A stretch of DNA of 64,000 nt from Paenibacillus sp. FSL K6-1330 (GCF_037976825.1 NZ_CP150269.1:1928501-1992500); one strand, 5' to 3'; counted from the first letter of the stretch, positions 1-8,039 are shown. Made by a program: numbers and translations. The notes: generated by a model from the sequence alone, not told the origin.

Positions 1-1011
1 TTCGGGGGTGTCGAATTCGATCCAATGGTGGTTTGTGCTGAGCTCCTCGTGCATCCGTTTAATCCATGGCGCATCCGCACCCGGCTGGAAGGAATGGGAT
101 TTAAAATGTTTGTTGTTGTCCACATAATCGACGGAGTAGGTGTGCACTTGTCCTTGGCCCGTCCGCTTGTAGTAATCGACGGCCAGCGACGAAAGCGCGC
201 TGGAATCGAGCCCGCCGGATAACAGCGAGCAGACTGGTACATCGGATACCAGCTGACGTTCAACGGTGTCGCGCAGCAGATCGCGCAAGAAGCTTGCCGT
301 CTGATTCACATCATCTTCATGGGGCTTGCTTTCCAGTTTCCAGTAAGTATATTTGCGCAATCCTTCCCGGTTAAAGATCATGGCCATACCAGGACGAAGC
401 TCTGCAATATCCTTGTAGACACCGTGTCCCGGGGTTCGGGCCGGACCGATAATAAATACTTCAGCAAGCCCCTCTGCCCCGACCACAGGCTCCACCTTCG
501 GATGCTGAAGCAATGCTTTTGGTTCCGATCCGAATACAAGCGTTCCGTCAATGTAGCTGTAGAACAGGGGTTTTACCCCCACCCGGTCCCGAGCCAAAAA
601 TACCTGTTCCCGCACGCTGTCCCAAATCGCGAATGCAAATATTCCATTGAGGCGTTCCAGACAATCGGGGCCCCATTCGATATAGGATACTAACAAAACT
701 TCCGTGTCGCATTTGGTATTGAAACGATGACCACGTCGTACCAATTCGTTTTTAAGCTCCGCAGCGTTATATAATTCCCCGTTATATACAATGGCATAGA
801 CTTCCTCTTCCTGATGAATGATCATCGGCTGAGCGCCATTTTCGGGGTCGATCACGCTGAGTCTTCGGTGACCGAATGCGCACGGGTTGGAAATCCAAGT
901 GCCGGATCCGTCAGGTCCGCGGTGAGCCAAACTTTCTGTCATTTTTACCAGCAGCTGCGAATCCTGCGTCAAATCGCCGCTCCATTGTATAAAACCGGTT
1001 ATTCCGCACAT
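1..1011 (-). CDS. asnB: Asparagine synthase (glutamine-hydrolysing), N-terminal part
   Basis: The gene is cut by the left window edge, so only about 337 N-terminal codons are present. The protein converts aspartate to asparagine using ATP and glutamine-derived ammonia. The reading starts MCGITGF, leaving Cys2 as the class II glutaminase nucleophile after Met removal. RGPDGSG, NGELYN and DTEV motifs follow, and the ATP-pyrophosphatase signature SGGLDSS of the synthase domain begins near residue 264. The ATG (1009-1011) has a GAGGATG-type ribosome site upstream. It is divergent from the small gene at 1174. Identification is secure; the C-terminal half cannot be judged. Confidence 0.95.
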   Translation of the reverse strand, partial: MCGITGFIQWSGDLTQDSQLLVKMTESLAHRGPDGSGTWISNPCAFGHRRLSVIDPENGAQPMIIHQEEEVYAIVYNGELYNAAELKNELVRRGHRFNTKCDTEVLLVSYIEWGPDCLERLNGIFAFAIWDSVREQVFLARDRVGVKPLFYSYIDGTLVFGSEPKALLQHPKVEPVVGAEGLAEVFIIGPARTPGHGVYKDIAELRPGMAMIFNREGLRKYTYWKLESKPHEDDVNQTASFLRDLLRDTVERQLVSDVPVCSLLSGGLDSSALSSLAVDYYKRTGQGQVHTYSVDYVDNNKHFKSHSFQPGADAPWIKRMHEELSTNHHWIEFDTPE

Positions 1012-1173
1012 GACGGTTCATCCTCTCTTTGTCTTTGTCATACGCTGTCCCATCTTTTTAATCCTACGTCGCCAAAGTGATACAGATATATGCCGAAGGA
1101 AGGCATAAAATGTCTGTCCTTTTACGAAAACTAAGAAAGAGGACGAATATCAAAGAGAAGGAGAGATGCGTCC

Positions 1174-1488
1174 ATGAATAAGTCGACCTACTACGTTTCC
1201 GTCCAGAGCCGCTCTGTGTTGACCGAACAGGGAGCGAGCGCTTATGAATGGGAGATCGAAGCAACGCCGGAAGAGGCGGATCAAGTTCGGATTGAGCTGG
1301 ACATGATGCAGGAGAAGGACGAAGAAATGACAGGGTACTTGTTTCCTTGGCCGGACACACCGCAACAAAACTCCAATGCCTTGTTTCAATCCTCCCTGGA
1401 CAAGGTGTACCGGACCATCTACGAATTAGGAACACCGGCCACACGCCAGCAAATGGAAGAGCTCCGATTGCTCTCCGATTTGACATGA
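1174..1488 (+). CDS. Small conserved-looking protein of unknown function
   Basis: This 104-residue protein is soluble and acidic, with no signal peptide or membrane segment. I do not recognise it. It is rich in Glu, Gln and Asp, the C-terminal third looks helical, and it contains a short segment PWPDTPQQNS. An AAGGAGAG ribosome site lies just upstream of the ATG. The next gene begins 49 bp after its stop and is also small and uncharacterised, so the two may be co-transcribed up to the terminator at 1921. Codon use looks like that of the neighbouring genes, which supports real coding. Confidence 0.7.
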   Translation: MNKSTYYVSVQSRSVLTEQGASAYEWEIEATPEEADQVRIELDMMQEKDEEMTGYLFPWPDTPQQNSNALFQSSLDKVYRTIYELGTPATRQQMEELRLLSDLT

Positions 1489-1537
1489 AAACAATAAGGA
1501 TCGTGCAGTCCCTGCACATCTTGATGAAGGAGAATGT

Positions 1538-1906
1538 ATGATGTATGCAATCAGAGATGCAAAAATTCGCCGGATTACGGAAGTAAATGGCGCCCCTTGC
1601 GCTGAGGTTGAGGTCTATCCAGCAGCGGAAGGAGAAAGTGCATTGCTGGCTTATCTGACGCCATCTTCCCCGCTGGGAGGCTATGAGCTGGTGAAAATCG
1701 TGCGCAGCAACGCCAGCATGGAGGTGGATTGGTTCGACAACAGCATGCATGATGCATTTGTTGATGCCACGGACGAAGCGTTCGAGAACACGGTTCAATC
1801 CACCGCGGAGGAAGACCGGGATGCATTCAAGCAGCAGCTGCTTTCTACAGGCCAGCTATATGAGCAGCTGAATCATAGGCTCAGTGAAGGACCCCAATAT
1901 TTCTAG
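1538..1906 (+). CDS. Small protein of unknown function
   Basis: The 122-residue protein has no recognised domain. It begins with a strand-rich stretch (MMYAIRDAKIRRITEVNG) and ends in a charged, probably helical segment with many Glu, Asp and Gln. Two adjacent ATG codons (1538 and 1541) follow an AAGGAG at 1527-1532; the first is 5 nt and the second 8 nt from it, so the second may be the true start. It follows the gene at 1174 on the same strand and is closed by a strong terminator at 1921. Function unknown. Confidence 0.7.
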   Translation: MMYAIRDAKIRRITEVNGAPCAEVEVYPAAEGESALLAYLTPSSPLGGYELVKIVRSNASMEVDWFDNSMHDAFVDATDEAFENTVQSTAEEDRDAFKQQLLSTGQLYEQLNHRLSEGPQYF

Positions 1907-1920
1907 TGCCTTGAAGAATG

Positions 1921-1957
1921 AAGAGATCTGTCCGGCACTATGGGCAGATCTCTTTTT
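1921..1957 (+). terminator. Rho-independent terminator
   Basis: A perfect 9-bp stem (AGAGATCTG / CAGATCTCT) with a 14-nt loop is followed by five T residues. It lies 15 bp after the stop of the gene at 1538 and ends the two-gene unit. Confidence 0.85.
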
Positions 1958-2091
1958 GTATGGATTCGGCACCACGGATGGTGAAAGGCACCACAATGGT
2001 GCCGCTACCGTTTTTGTGGCATCCACGCTGGGCTGTGAAGTGAAGACGGCAATGAGAAAATGGACTGATTACAACAAAATAACACAAGAAA

Positions 2092-2116
2092 GACCATACG
2101 GTTAACCGCATGGTCC
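2092..2116. terminator. Palindromic terminator, likely for the DUF4870-like gene
   Basis: A 12-bp near-perfect palindrome (GACCATACGGTT / AACCGCATGGTC). On the minus strand it is followed by TTTCTTG and lies just beyond the stop of the gene at 2133-2429. On the plus strand it is followed by only four T. Confidence 0.7.
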
Positions 2117-2132
2117 TTTTAGGATAAGATGC

Positions 2133-2429
2133 TCAATAAGCATACTCCCTCAGCACTTGAATGCCCATGATCACGTTATAAACAAAAGCCCCGAAGTAGA
2201 GGATGCCGAAGAGGATAAGGTATCCAATGATGGAACCGAAGGACCCTGAGGTAACGGCCATGTAAATCAGCGGTATCGCTGCTATGACGGGAAATACGTG
2301 CGAGAACAGGGCGCGACGGGCGTGCTTGGAAACATAGGCGTCCGGGGAGAAAATCCATACGAGGAGAGGAAGGAGGAAGGGGGCAAAGAAGATGCTGAAA
2401 TACGATAAAGAGGATAAAAGCTGTCTCAT
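2133..2429 (-). CDS. Small DUF4870-like membrane protein
   Basis: A 98-residue hydrophobic protein with three probable membrane helices (about residues 9-28, 42-60 and 63-90). The pattern matches the DUF4870 family as I know it: an N-terminal helix, then a charged turn before a helix starting HARRALFSH, where family members usually carry an H-A-R/K-E-A-L-like motif, then a C-terminal helical pair. Function of the family is unknown. An AGGAG ribosome site precedes the ATG. The gene is transcribed alone, away from the tRNA at 2589, and is closed by the palindrome at 2092. Confidence 0.8.
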   Translation of the reverse strand: MRQLLSSLSYFSIFFAPFLLPLLVWIFSPDAYVSKHARRALFSHVFPVIAAIPLIYMAVTSGSFGSIIGYLILFGILYFGAFVYNVIMGIQVLREYAY

Positions 2430-2522
2430 GATATCACGCTCCTGAAGTCATTTTCATGATATACATATTACCCAGTAAGCCCGCTCCTGATTCGGTTCTG
2501 AACCATTCCGAAAAAAAGTTCT

Positions 2523-2550
2523 TTGAAAAATACAAAAGATGCGATATAAT
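2523..2550 (+). promoter_or_regulatory. Sigma-A promoter of tRNA-Arg
   Basis: TTGAAA (2523-2528), a 16-bp spacer and a perfect TATAAT (2545-2550) lie 38 bp upstream of the tRNA. Confidence 0.75.
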
Positions 2551-2588
2551 ATACTTCGTTACTGTTTAAAAGATTTTCATACATATAT

Positions 2589-2662
<74 letters not shown>

Positions 2663-2884
2663 TAAAAGAAAGAAGCTGCCATGATTGGCAGCTTCTTTAC
2701 GTATTCCAGAGGGGTGATGAACTCCACAAATGGGGTTCGTCGGAGGTTAAGCTTCGTAAGGATTACATCGCAGTCGGCCGAAGGCCGTATCCCGACTGGG
2801 ACAAGAACGTCCATGAGGATGAGAACCCCTGGTAGTGGTTCGCCTGCGCATAAGCTTCAGGAGGGCACTTCGCAGTCGGCCTGA
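2663..2884 (+). repeat. tRNA-tail repeats, left copy (one full unit, one partial)
   Basis: Downstream of the tRNA come a hairpin, GCGTATTCC-like sequence (here ACGTATTCC), a GATGAACxC / GGGTTCGTCGGAG segment, GCTTCG, CGCAGTCGGCC and a degenerate tRNA 3' end (CGACTGGGAC, about 2793-2802). A second, partial unit without the hairpin follows to about 2884. The same modules occur, better preserved, next to the inverted tRNA copy at 8683-9103. The repeat stops abruptly where an acetyltransferase fragment begins. Confidence 0.8.
2669..2697 (+). terminator. tRNA-Arg terminator hairpin
   Basis: Stem GAAGCTGCC / GGCAGCTTC (2672-2680 with 2687-2695) with flanking A and T runs, directly after the tRNA. 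The same position after the second tRNA copy holds a hairpin of different stem sequence, GAAGCCGCC / GGCGGCTTC, so structure is kept while sequence varies. Confidence 0.75.
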
Positions 2885-3023
2885 CTCGCGCTTGGAAACA
2901 GGCGAGCCGCAGAAGGAAGCCGTTCATTTTTATAAGAAGCTGGGGTATGCCCAGATTGAACCAATTGGTGAATACATCGGGAGCGAATATAGCGTATGTT
3001 TTGAGAAGTGTCTGACATCCTAG
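2880..3023 (+). pseudogene. C-terminal fragment of a GNAT acetyltransferase
   Basis: From about 2892 the frame reads LETGEPQKEAVHFYKKLGY, then a stretch ending GEYIGSEYSVCFEK. This is the typical C-terminal end (beta5-alpha4-beta6-beta7) of a GNAT N-acetyltransferase that normally has 140-160 residues. Everything upstream, including the acetyl-CoA binding loop, is missing and is replaced by repeat sequence. The open frame can be extended back to 2835, but that part is repeat DNA. This is a truncated remnant, presumably made when the repeat or tRNA block was inserted or rearranged. Confidence 0.75.
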
Positions 3024-3040
3024 CGGTTTCGCCTTATAAT
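3012..3040 (+). promoter_or_regulatory. Sigma-A promoter for the gene at 3085
   Basis: CTGACA (3012-3017), a 17-bp spacer and a perfect TATAAT (3035-3040). The -35 box overlaps the last codons of the acetyltransferase remnant. Confidence 0.7.
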
Positions 3041-3084
3041 AGAAGAAAAAGTATTTTACGAACCATATTGAGGAGGCATCGAGC

Positions 3085-3525
3085 ATGCAGCTTACTAAAA
3101 TATCACAAAATACCGCCATTTTATTGGAGCATGCCAGAAAATCGGGGCTGACTTCCTCCCAACTGCTGGAGGCTGTGCGCTCTGGCAAGGTAGAAAGATT
3201 CCAAGTCGCGAACAATGGTCATTTTCACTACGAGGAACTGTTCTCTTATGCCGGAGAGCATGGGGAAGATTTGGAGAAGGCCGTTAGCGAGGGATACAAA
3301 ATTACGTTTAACACCCGCAACGGGTTGAAAATCTGGCTGGAGGAAGCCTTTTGCATCAGCTCGGAATCCGATTTTAGTGTAGGTGAAGGCATTATTGAAG
3401 GGCTGAAGTTCCAGGAGGAGCAAGTCGCACGCTTGAAGGAAGCGCTGGCTGTCAACTGGACCCTGCAGGAAGAGCCAACTGCAGATGGTGTCCAGGTCAG
3501 ACTGACCGTCAGAGGATTGCAATAA
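3085..3525 (+). CDS. Conserved-looking protein of unknown function
   Basis: A soluble 146-residue protein that I cannot assign. The N-terminal half (MQLTKISQNTAILLEHARKS and following) is predicted helical, with a possible helix-turn-helix-like stretch around SGLTSSQLLEAVRSGKVE (residues 20-37). The middle has GYKITFNTRNGLKIWLEE. The C-terminus is a helix followed by strands. It has a GAGGAGG ribosome site, its own promoter at 3012 and its own terminator at 3536, so it is a monocistronic gene inside the tRNA-bounded island. Confidence 0.75.
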   Translation: MQLTKISQNTAILLEHARKSGLTSSQLLEAVRSGKVERFQVANNGHFHYEELFSYAGEHGEDLEKAVSEGYKITFNTRNGLKIWLEEAFCISSESDFSVGEGIIEGLKFQEEQVARLKEALAVNWTLQEEPTADGVQVRLTVRGLQ

Positions 3526-3535
3526 TATATAAGAT

Positions 3536-3579
3536 AGCCACCGTACTTGTTCAACAAGACTAGTACGGTGGCTTTTTTT
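3536..3579 (+). terminator. Rho-independent terminator
   Basis: A 12-bp stem (AGCCACCGTACT / AGTACGGTGGCT) with a 14-nt loop followed by six T. It may also serve the convergent argS at 3618. Confidence 0.9.
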
Positions 3580-3617
3580 AAATACAGCATGATTCGTTAA
3601 TTTCTTCAGAGGGAGAT

Positions 3618-5480
3618 TTACATCCGGCTTGGCGTGGGCAGTCCCAGCACTTCCAGCGCTTCGCCAAGGATGTTCTTGAATAAGGAAGTGAGCCATACAC
3701 GGAATTGGAGCACTTCATCCGCCGATTTTAGAATAGGGCATGCCGAATAAAAATTGTTGAACAAAGAGCACAGCTCATAAGTAAAGTTGCAGATGGCGCT
3801 TGGGGATAGATCCCGCCCGGCGGCGTATAGGGTATCATGCCAGGTACTGATATGGCGAAGCAGAGCATGCTCCGCTTTTTCCATAGCAGGGAACCGAGCA
3901 GGCACAGACGGCGCAACACCGGCTTCTTGAGCTTTATTGAGCACGCTGAGTGCACGCGCGTAGGAATAGAGCAGGTATACCCCCGTATTTCCTGATATTT
4001 CAGTGGCCTGCTTCAGATCGAACACCACCTCGGTTTGCAGTGCAAAGCGAAGCAGGTAGTAACGGATGGAGGCGGCTGCGATCGTATGACTGGACAAACC
4101 GTTTTTATCGGAACGGGTATCTTCGATGACCTTGGCTACTTGGTGGATAAGCTCGGTGATTTTAATTCCGATTCCCTGACGTCCGGACATCGCATAGGAC
4201 GCTTTCCCATCGGTAGTATCGATTCCGAGGTCCGCAGCCGCAGAAGGGCTTAACGAAACAACACCGTAGCTGACATGACGGAGCTTGTCGGCCTCTTTAT
4301 GGAATCCCAAGCTTTCCAGTGCCTGCTTCACCATCGCCTGCGGGTACTGCTGTCTGTAATCGATGACGTTGATGACCATGTCTGCTTTGCCGAAAGAGAG
4401 CTGCTCGCCATGGGTACTCGTCGTCCACACCTCATCCGTGAATTTTTTGTATACAAAATCATTGGAGAGCACACCGTATTTCCACAAGTGGTAGGCGATG
4501 TCTTTGGCCGTGTAAGTCAGAATGCCATTGGAGCGGACGAGCACTTTATCCATACTGTGGTCTGACTCCGGATCGTCCACGGCTTCCGTTCCTGTTTGCT
4601 TGAGCACCCAGCAGCCTGCAAGTTTACCCTCGGTTTCCTGATGGAAGAGCGGCGTATTCTTCAACAGTTCGAAAGCGGACGACCAAAATCCCTCTCTGAC
4701 AATGCTGCTCTCCCACACAAGCAGATCATAGTCAATGCCGAACTGCTTCATTTCTTCAAGATGCTCTTTGACGATTCTCTCGGCAACGAGCAGTCCGATC
4801 CAGGATAAATTCTGGTTGCCCTCTTCCAGTGCGTGCAGAACCTCAGTCCGATGCTGAACCAGCCCAGGCTCCCTTTCATAGGCTTTATTGGTACTTGAGT
4901 ACACGTCCCAGCAGTAATCGCCGAACCGGGCATGTTCCTTCGATAGCGGCGTGTGGAGCATCCCAACCACCGTATCTGCCAGTTGATTGCCAAGGTCGTC
5001 GATATAATTATGAACCTCTACCTCGTAACCAAGCTTCCTCATCAACCTGACCAGCGTATCTCCGATACAGGAGTTTCTTAGATGGCCGATATGGGCGGAT
5101 TTGTTCGGATTAATGGAAGTGTGCTCAATGACAATCTTCTCGTTAGCTGCCGGAGGCAGTTCAAAGTGGTGCCCGGCCCAATATTCCCAATCGATACGCA
5201 GATTCATAAAGCCTGGGGCTACAATCTCCGTGGAATAGACCAGTTGTTTGTACGACGCGTCCTGCTCAAGCTCGGCTTGAATCAGCTCGGCAATGTGCAG
5301 CGGAGCCTTACGAAGCAGCTTCGCAAGCTGCATCGCAATATTGGTGGCATAGTCCCCATGCTCCATGCTGGCAGGCTGCTCAATGCGGATTGGAGTGGAA
5401 TCCGGCAGTTTGGAGCCCAAAGCTTCACACACCTGGTTTACAGCTTGTTGAAGGCTTGAAGTAATCAAATGACTTAACAA
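3618..5480 (-). CDS. argS: Arginyl-tRNA synthetase, divergent and long
   Basis: The 620-residue protein charges tRNA-Arg. The N-terminal ArgRS domain (roughly residues 1-100) carries IEQPASMEHGDYATN. The class I signature is HIGH at residues 130-133. The ArgRS form of the KMSKS loop appears as YAMSGRQGIGIK, and the C-terminal anticodon-binding domain ends LGLPTPSRM. Usual bacterial ArgRS lengths are about 555-580, so this one is longer, with extra sequence between HIGH and the KMSKS-like loop. I chose the TTG at 5478-5480 because AAGGGGG lies just upstream. The frame stays open further back, but that part is the T-box leader. It is likely regulated by the arginine T-box at 5521-5752. It may be a second ArgRS beside a housekeeping copy elsewhere; the window cannot tell. 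Confidence 0.92.
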   Translation of the reverse strand: MLSHLITSSLQQAVNQVCEALGSKLPDSTPIRIEQPASMEHGDYATNIAMQLAKLLRKAPLHIAELIQAELEQDASYKQLVYSTEIVAPGFMNLRIDWEYWAGHHFELPPAANEKIVIEHTSINPNKSAHIGHLRNSCIGDTLVRLMRKLGYEVEVHNYIDDLGNQLADTVVGMLHTPLSKEHARFGDYCWDVYSSTNKAYEREPGLVQHRTEVLHALEEGNQNLSWIGLLVAERIVKEHLEEMKQFGIDYDLLVWESSIVREGFWSSAFELLKNTPLFHQETEGKLAGCWVLKQTGTEAVDDPESDHSMDKVLVRSNGILTYTAKDIAYHLWKYGVLSNDFVYKKFTDEVWTTSTHGEQLSFGKADMVINVIDYRQQYPQAMVKQALESLGFHKEADKLRHVSYGVVSLSPSAAADLGIDTTDGKASYAMSGRQGIGIKITELIHQVAKVIEDTRSDKNGLSSHTIAAASIRYYLLRFALQTEVVFDLKQATEISGNTGVYLLYSYARALSVLNKAQEAGVAPSVPARFPAMEKAEHALLRHISTWHDTLYAAGRDLSPSAICNFTYELCSLFNNFYSACPILKSADEVLQFRVWLTSLFKNILGEALEVLGLPTPSRM

Positions 5481-5520
5481 ATTAAATCCCCCTTTTTGAA
5501 AAAACACGTCAGAAAAATCA

Positions 5521-5752
5521 AAAAAGCCCTCATCTCTTAAAGAGACGAGGACTTGTGCTCGCGGTACCACTCTTGTTGTTAAACCGAAGGGTTTAACCAC
5601 CTTTATACGATAACGGTGTAAGCCGGGGCTTCCTACAGTATTTCACTTCGGAAGACCATCTCCTGGGTCCGCTTCACGGCCGACTTTGTACCGGTTTCCA
5701 CCCTCCCGGCTCGCTTGGACTAAAGTCAAGTGCAGTTACTCTCCCAATCAAC
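5521..5752 (-). promoter_or_regulatory. T-box riboswitch (arginine) for argS
   Basis: Stem I starts with GGGAGAGTAA and includes the AGCGAGCCGGGA-type bulge region. The specifier loop reads GAAGCGGACCC, best read as codon CGG (Arg) at 5671-5669. The T-box sequence AAGAGTGGTACCGCG lies at about 5574-5560. The terminator CCTCGTCTCTTTAAGAGATGAGG plus six T sits at about 5548-5519. Uncharged tRNA-Arg would stabilise the antiterminator and permit argS transcription. The T-box identity is clear. The specifier register is inferred from the downstream gene; shifting it by one base would give GCG (Ala). Confidence 0.95.
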
Positions 5753-5776
5753 GAAAATCACATGTTCAAGTTTTTC

Positions 5777-5807
5777 ATATTATTAACCATTCTATTTAGA
5801 AAATCAA
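5777..5807 (-). promoter_or_regulatory. Candidate promoter of the argS leader
   Basis: On the minus strand, TTGATT (5807-5802) is followed by TAATAA (5785-5780, 16-bp spacer) or TAATAT (5782-5777, 19-bp spacer). The T-box starts about 25 nt downstream. Confidence 0.45.
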
Positions 5808-5818
5808 CCCTAAAATGA

Positions 5819-6583
5819 CTAAACCTTCTCTGCAAAGACACGCAGGCGCCTGTAATCTCCATAAAACGCATCCTCATGCCAGAGTGTCGCTTGGGCAGCT
5901 TGGCTGATGCGGGCAATGGCTTCGTCCTTCTCATCAGCCGAGAATCCAGTGAAGAAACGATCGCCAAAATGCAGCAGCCAATACTTCACGCCATCCTTGC
6001 CCTCAGGCAGCTTCGTAGGACGGTCAAAGTGATGGGCGATATGCACGCGGAACCCTTGGGATTCAAGCAAGGTCGCATACTGGCCCAAGCTGGGAAAATA
6101 CCACGGATTCCGGCTGTCGGCATCAATTCCATAATGATCGGCGAACACTGTTTTCAAGGCTTGGTAAATTCCGTCGATATTCCCCTTGCCTCCAAACTCT
6201 GCAACGAATCGACCACCGGGCTTGAGTGCGCCATAGACGGAGCGTACCACACCAGCAGCATCCTTCATCCAGTGTAGGGCGGCATTCGAGAAGACAGCAT
6301 CATACGGCGTTTCGGTTTCGAAGTTCTGTCCGTCTCCGGTCATAAACGTCAATTCAGGATATTTGCTTTTGGCGCGCTCCATCATCTCGGCCGAATCATC
6401 CATGCCGGTTACATGAGCACCCGAAGCGGAGATTTCATAAGCCAAATCACCGGTTCCGCAGCCGAGATCAAGAATCCTTTCTCCGGGTTGAGGCGCAAGA
6501 AGTTCTGCCACTCCTTTTCCATAAGCCGAGACAAACGATAACTGCCGATCATAATCGTAAGCTTTCCATACTTGCTTTGACAT
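5819..6583 (-). CDS. Class I SAM-dependent methyltransferase
   Basis: The 254-residue protein has the class I Rossmann methyltransferase fold. Motif I LDLGCGTGD lies near residues 38-46, an acidic ribose-binding position in VTGMDDSAEM, and NAALHWM after motif IV. It resembles the trans-aconitate 2-methyltransferase / UbiE-like group of small-molecule methyltransferases, but the substrate cannot be read from the sequence. A GAAGGAG ribosome site precedes ATG 6583. It lies upstream of argS on the same strand, with the argS promoter and T-box between them, so argS is probably transcribed separately. Confidence 0.88.
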   Translation of the reverse strand: MSKQVWKAYDYDRQLSFVSAYGKGVAELLAPQPGERILDLGCGTGDLAYEISASGAHVTGMDDSAEMMERAKSKYPELTFMTGDGQNFETETPYDAVFSNAALHWMKDAAGVVRSVYGALKPGGRFVAEFGGKGNIDGIYQALKTVFADHYGIDADSRNPWYFPSLGQYATLLESQGFRVHIAHHFDRPTKLPEGKDGVKYWLLHFGDRFFTGFSADEKDEAIARISQAAQATLWHEDAFYGDYRRLRVFAEKV

Positions 6584-6691
6584 AACAACACTCCTTCACC
6601 CATGAATTATCCTCATTGTGACATGTTCACCTTATAATTAGAAATATATAAATGTGATAATGTTGATAGGTTTTATCAATAAAGGAGCGGA

Positions 6692-6713
6692 CAAAAAGCC
6701 GCTGAGCAGCGGT
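6692..6713 (-). terminator. Terminator of the EamA gene
   Basis: On the minus strand a CCGCTG / CAGCGG stem with a 2-nt loop is followed by CTTTTTG. It lies just downstream of the stop at 6727. Confidence 0.75.
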
Positions 6714-6726
6714 TTTATGTAGAACA

Positions 6727-7155
6727 TTATTTGACGGCAACAAGAAGAGCGCCAACAGCAATGAGTGCAACGCCGGCTGCGTTAATCCAGGATATCTTTT
6801 CTCCAAGAAAGACAAAGGCCAGAATGACCGCGATGACAACGCTCAATTTATCGATAGGTCCGACCTGCGATACTTTGCCGTATTTGAGTGCGAGAAAATA
6901 AAACAGCCAGGACAATGCCCCCGCAATGCCGCTGAGCACAATGAAGCTTAATGCTTTCTTCTGAACCAGAATGTCACCGAGTTCCGAGAATTTGCCCTGA
7001 ACCCCCACGACCCCGAGCAGAAACAGTGCCATGATGACAGAGCGAATGGCCGTTGCTGAATTGGCATCGATGTTTTGCAGGCCTATTTTTCCGAAAATAG
7101 CGACAAGTGCCGCCGTGGCCGCCGACAGCAATGCGTATACAAGCCATAATGGCAA
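6727..7155 (-). CDS. Small EamA-family transporter
   Basis: A 142-residue membrane protein with four to five helices and one EamA repeat. It starts PLWLVYALLSAATAALVAIF and ends in a helix, GVALIAVGALLVAVK. The motif GPIDKLSVV plus FLGEK before the last helix is typical of the short, single-domain EamA (YtfF/RhaT-like) proteins of about 140 residues that probably work as dimers in drug or metabolite transport. I chose TTG 7155-7153 because an AAGGAG lies 9 nt upstream. The longer ATG frame to 7245 would add a charged tail without a ribosome site. Confidence 0.85.
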   Translation of the reverse strand: MPLWLVYALLSAATAALVAIFGKIGLQNIDANSATAIRSVIMALFLLGVVGVQGKFSELGDILVQKKALSFIVLSGIAGALSWLFYFLALKYGKVSQVGPIDKLSVVIAVILAFVFLGEKISWINAAGVALIAVGALLVAVK

Positions 7156-7290
7156 TGCTGATCTCTCCTTCCTGACAAAGATAAAGTCTCTGATTAATGT
7201 ACCGGATTCCTTTATAATAGTATAGAGCAATTTTACCGATATCATGAATTTCTATGAGATCTGAACAATTTGGAAGGGAGTGGATGAAAA

Positions 7291-7734
7291 ATGACGTTTC
7301 ATATAGCACCTTATGCAGAAGAGTATCATGATCAGTTGGTGGAGCTGTGGCATCGTGCCGTATCTCAAACCCACGATTTCCTGACGGAGGAAGACATCCG
7401 GTTTTATTATGACATGATGCAAAACGGAGCTCTGAGAGCCGTGGAGATCTGGGTGTGCTTAAATACGGAACAGGAGCCGGTTGGATTTATAGGGCTGGAT
7501 GGCTCCAAAATCGAAATGCTCTTCGTGGATCCCCTCCATCACGGCCAAGGTACGGGAACGAATCTGATCCGGCATGCCGAACAGCTGAAGGGGCGGAGGC
7601 TGCAAGTCGATGTGAATGAACAGAACCCCAAGGCCCATGCCTTTTACAAAAAATACGGATTCGTGCAAATCGGCCGCTCCGAGCTGGACGGCTCCGGGAA
7701 GCCATTCCCGCTTATTCACATGGAGCTGCAGTAA
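7291..7734 (+). CDS. GNAT N-acetyltransferase, YjaB-like
   Basis: A complete 147-residue GNAT acetyltransferase. The acetyl-CoA binding motif appears as MLFVDPLHHGQGTGTNLIRH (residues 73-92), followed by LQVDVNEQNPKAHAFYKKYGF, the conserved beta5-alpha4 part. The C-terminal GRSELDGSGKPFPLIHMEL closely matches the E. coli YjaB subgroup as I remember it. Substrate unknown (small amine or protein lysine). A GGAAGGGAG site lies upstream of ATG 7291. It is divergent from the EamA gene and closed by the terminator at 7794. Confidence 0.9.
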   Translation: MTFHIAPYAEEYHDQLVELWHRAVSQTHDFLTEEDIRFYYDMMQNGALRAVEIWVCLNTEQEPVGFIGLDGSKIEMLFVDPLHHGQGTGTNLIRHAEQLKGRRLQVDVNEQNPKAHAFYKKYGFVQIGRSELDGSGKPFPLIHMELQ

Positions 7735-7793
7735 GGTCATGGATCAGCGCAGCTGAGCCCATCGATAATCGTAAGCATAACATCCTCAGCCAA

Positions 7794-7826
7794 AAACTCC
7801 GCGAGATAACTCGCAGAGTTTTTTTC
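7794..7826 (+). terminator. Rho-independent terminator
   Basis: Stem AACTCcGCGAG / CTCGCAGAGTT with loop ATAA and seven T. It closes the GNAT gene. Confidence 0.9.
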
Positions 7827-8039
7827 GTGGGAAGCGGGGCGCCAACCCGGCGCCGGCCGCGGTAGCGGCAGACGGCCACTATCTTCTTTGAAAGAACTTC
7901 GATAGTCGTTATACCTTAACTAATCTGATGAAAAAGTGGGGGAGCAGCCAACTGGAGGAATCTAAGCTGAGGAGTCAATGATGTTTTTCCGAATAACTTG
8001 TCGTTTCGCTATCCTTGTCGTTCCTATCAGAAGAGGGTA
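7827..8039. other. Intergenic stretch without a recognisable gene
   Basis: I see no coding frame with a ribosome site. The stretch contains a GC-rich palindrome-like patch (CCAACCCGGCGCCGG, about 7842-7856) and otherwise nothing I can name. Confidence 0.5.

Noticed and set aside
1884..2105. 73-residue plus-strand frame after the gene at 1538
   Set aside because: It overlaps the end of that gene and runs through a strong terminator; no ribosome site.
5481..5600. N-terminal extension of argS from ATG 5600
   Set aside because: The extra 40 codons translate the T-box antiterminator and terminator; TTG 5480 has the ribosome site.
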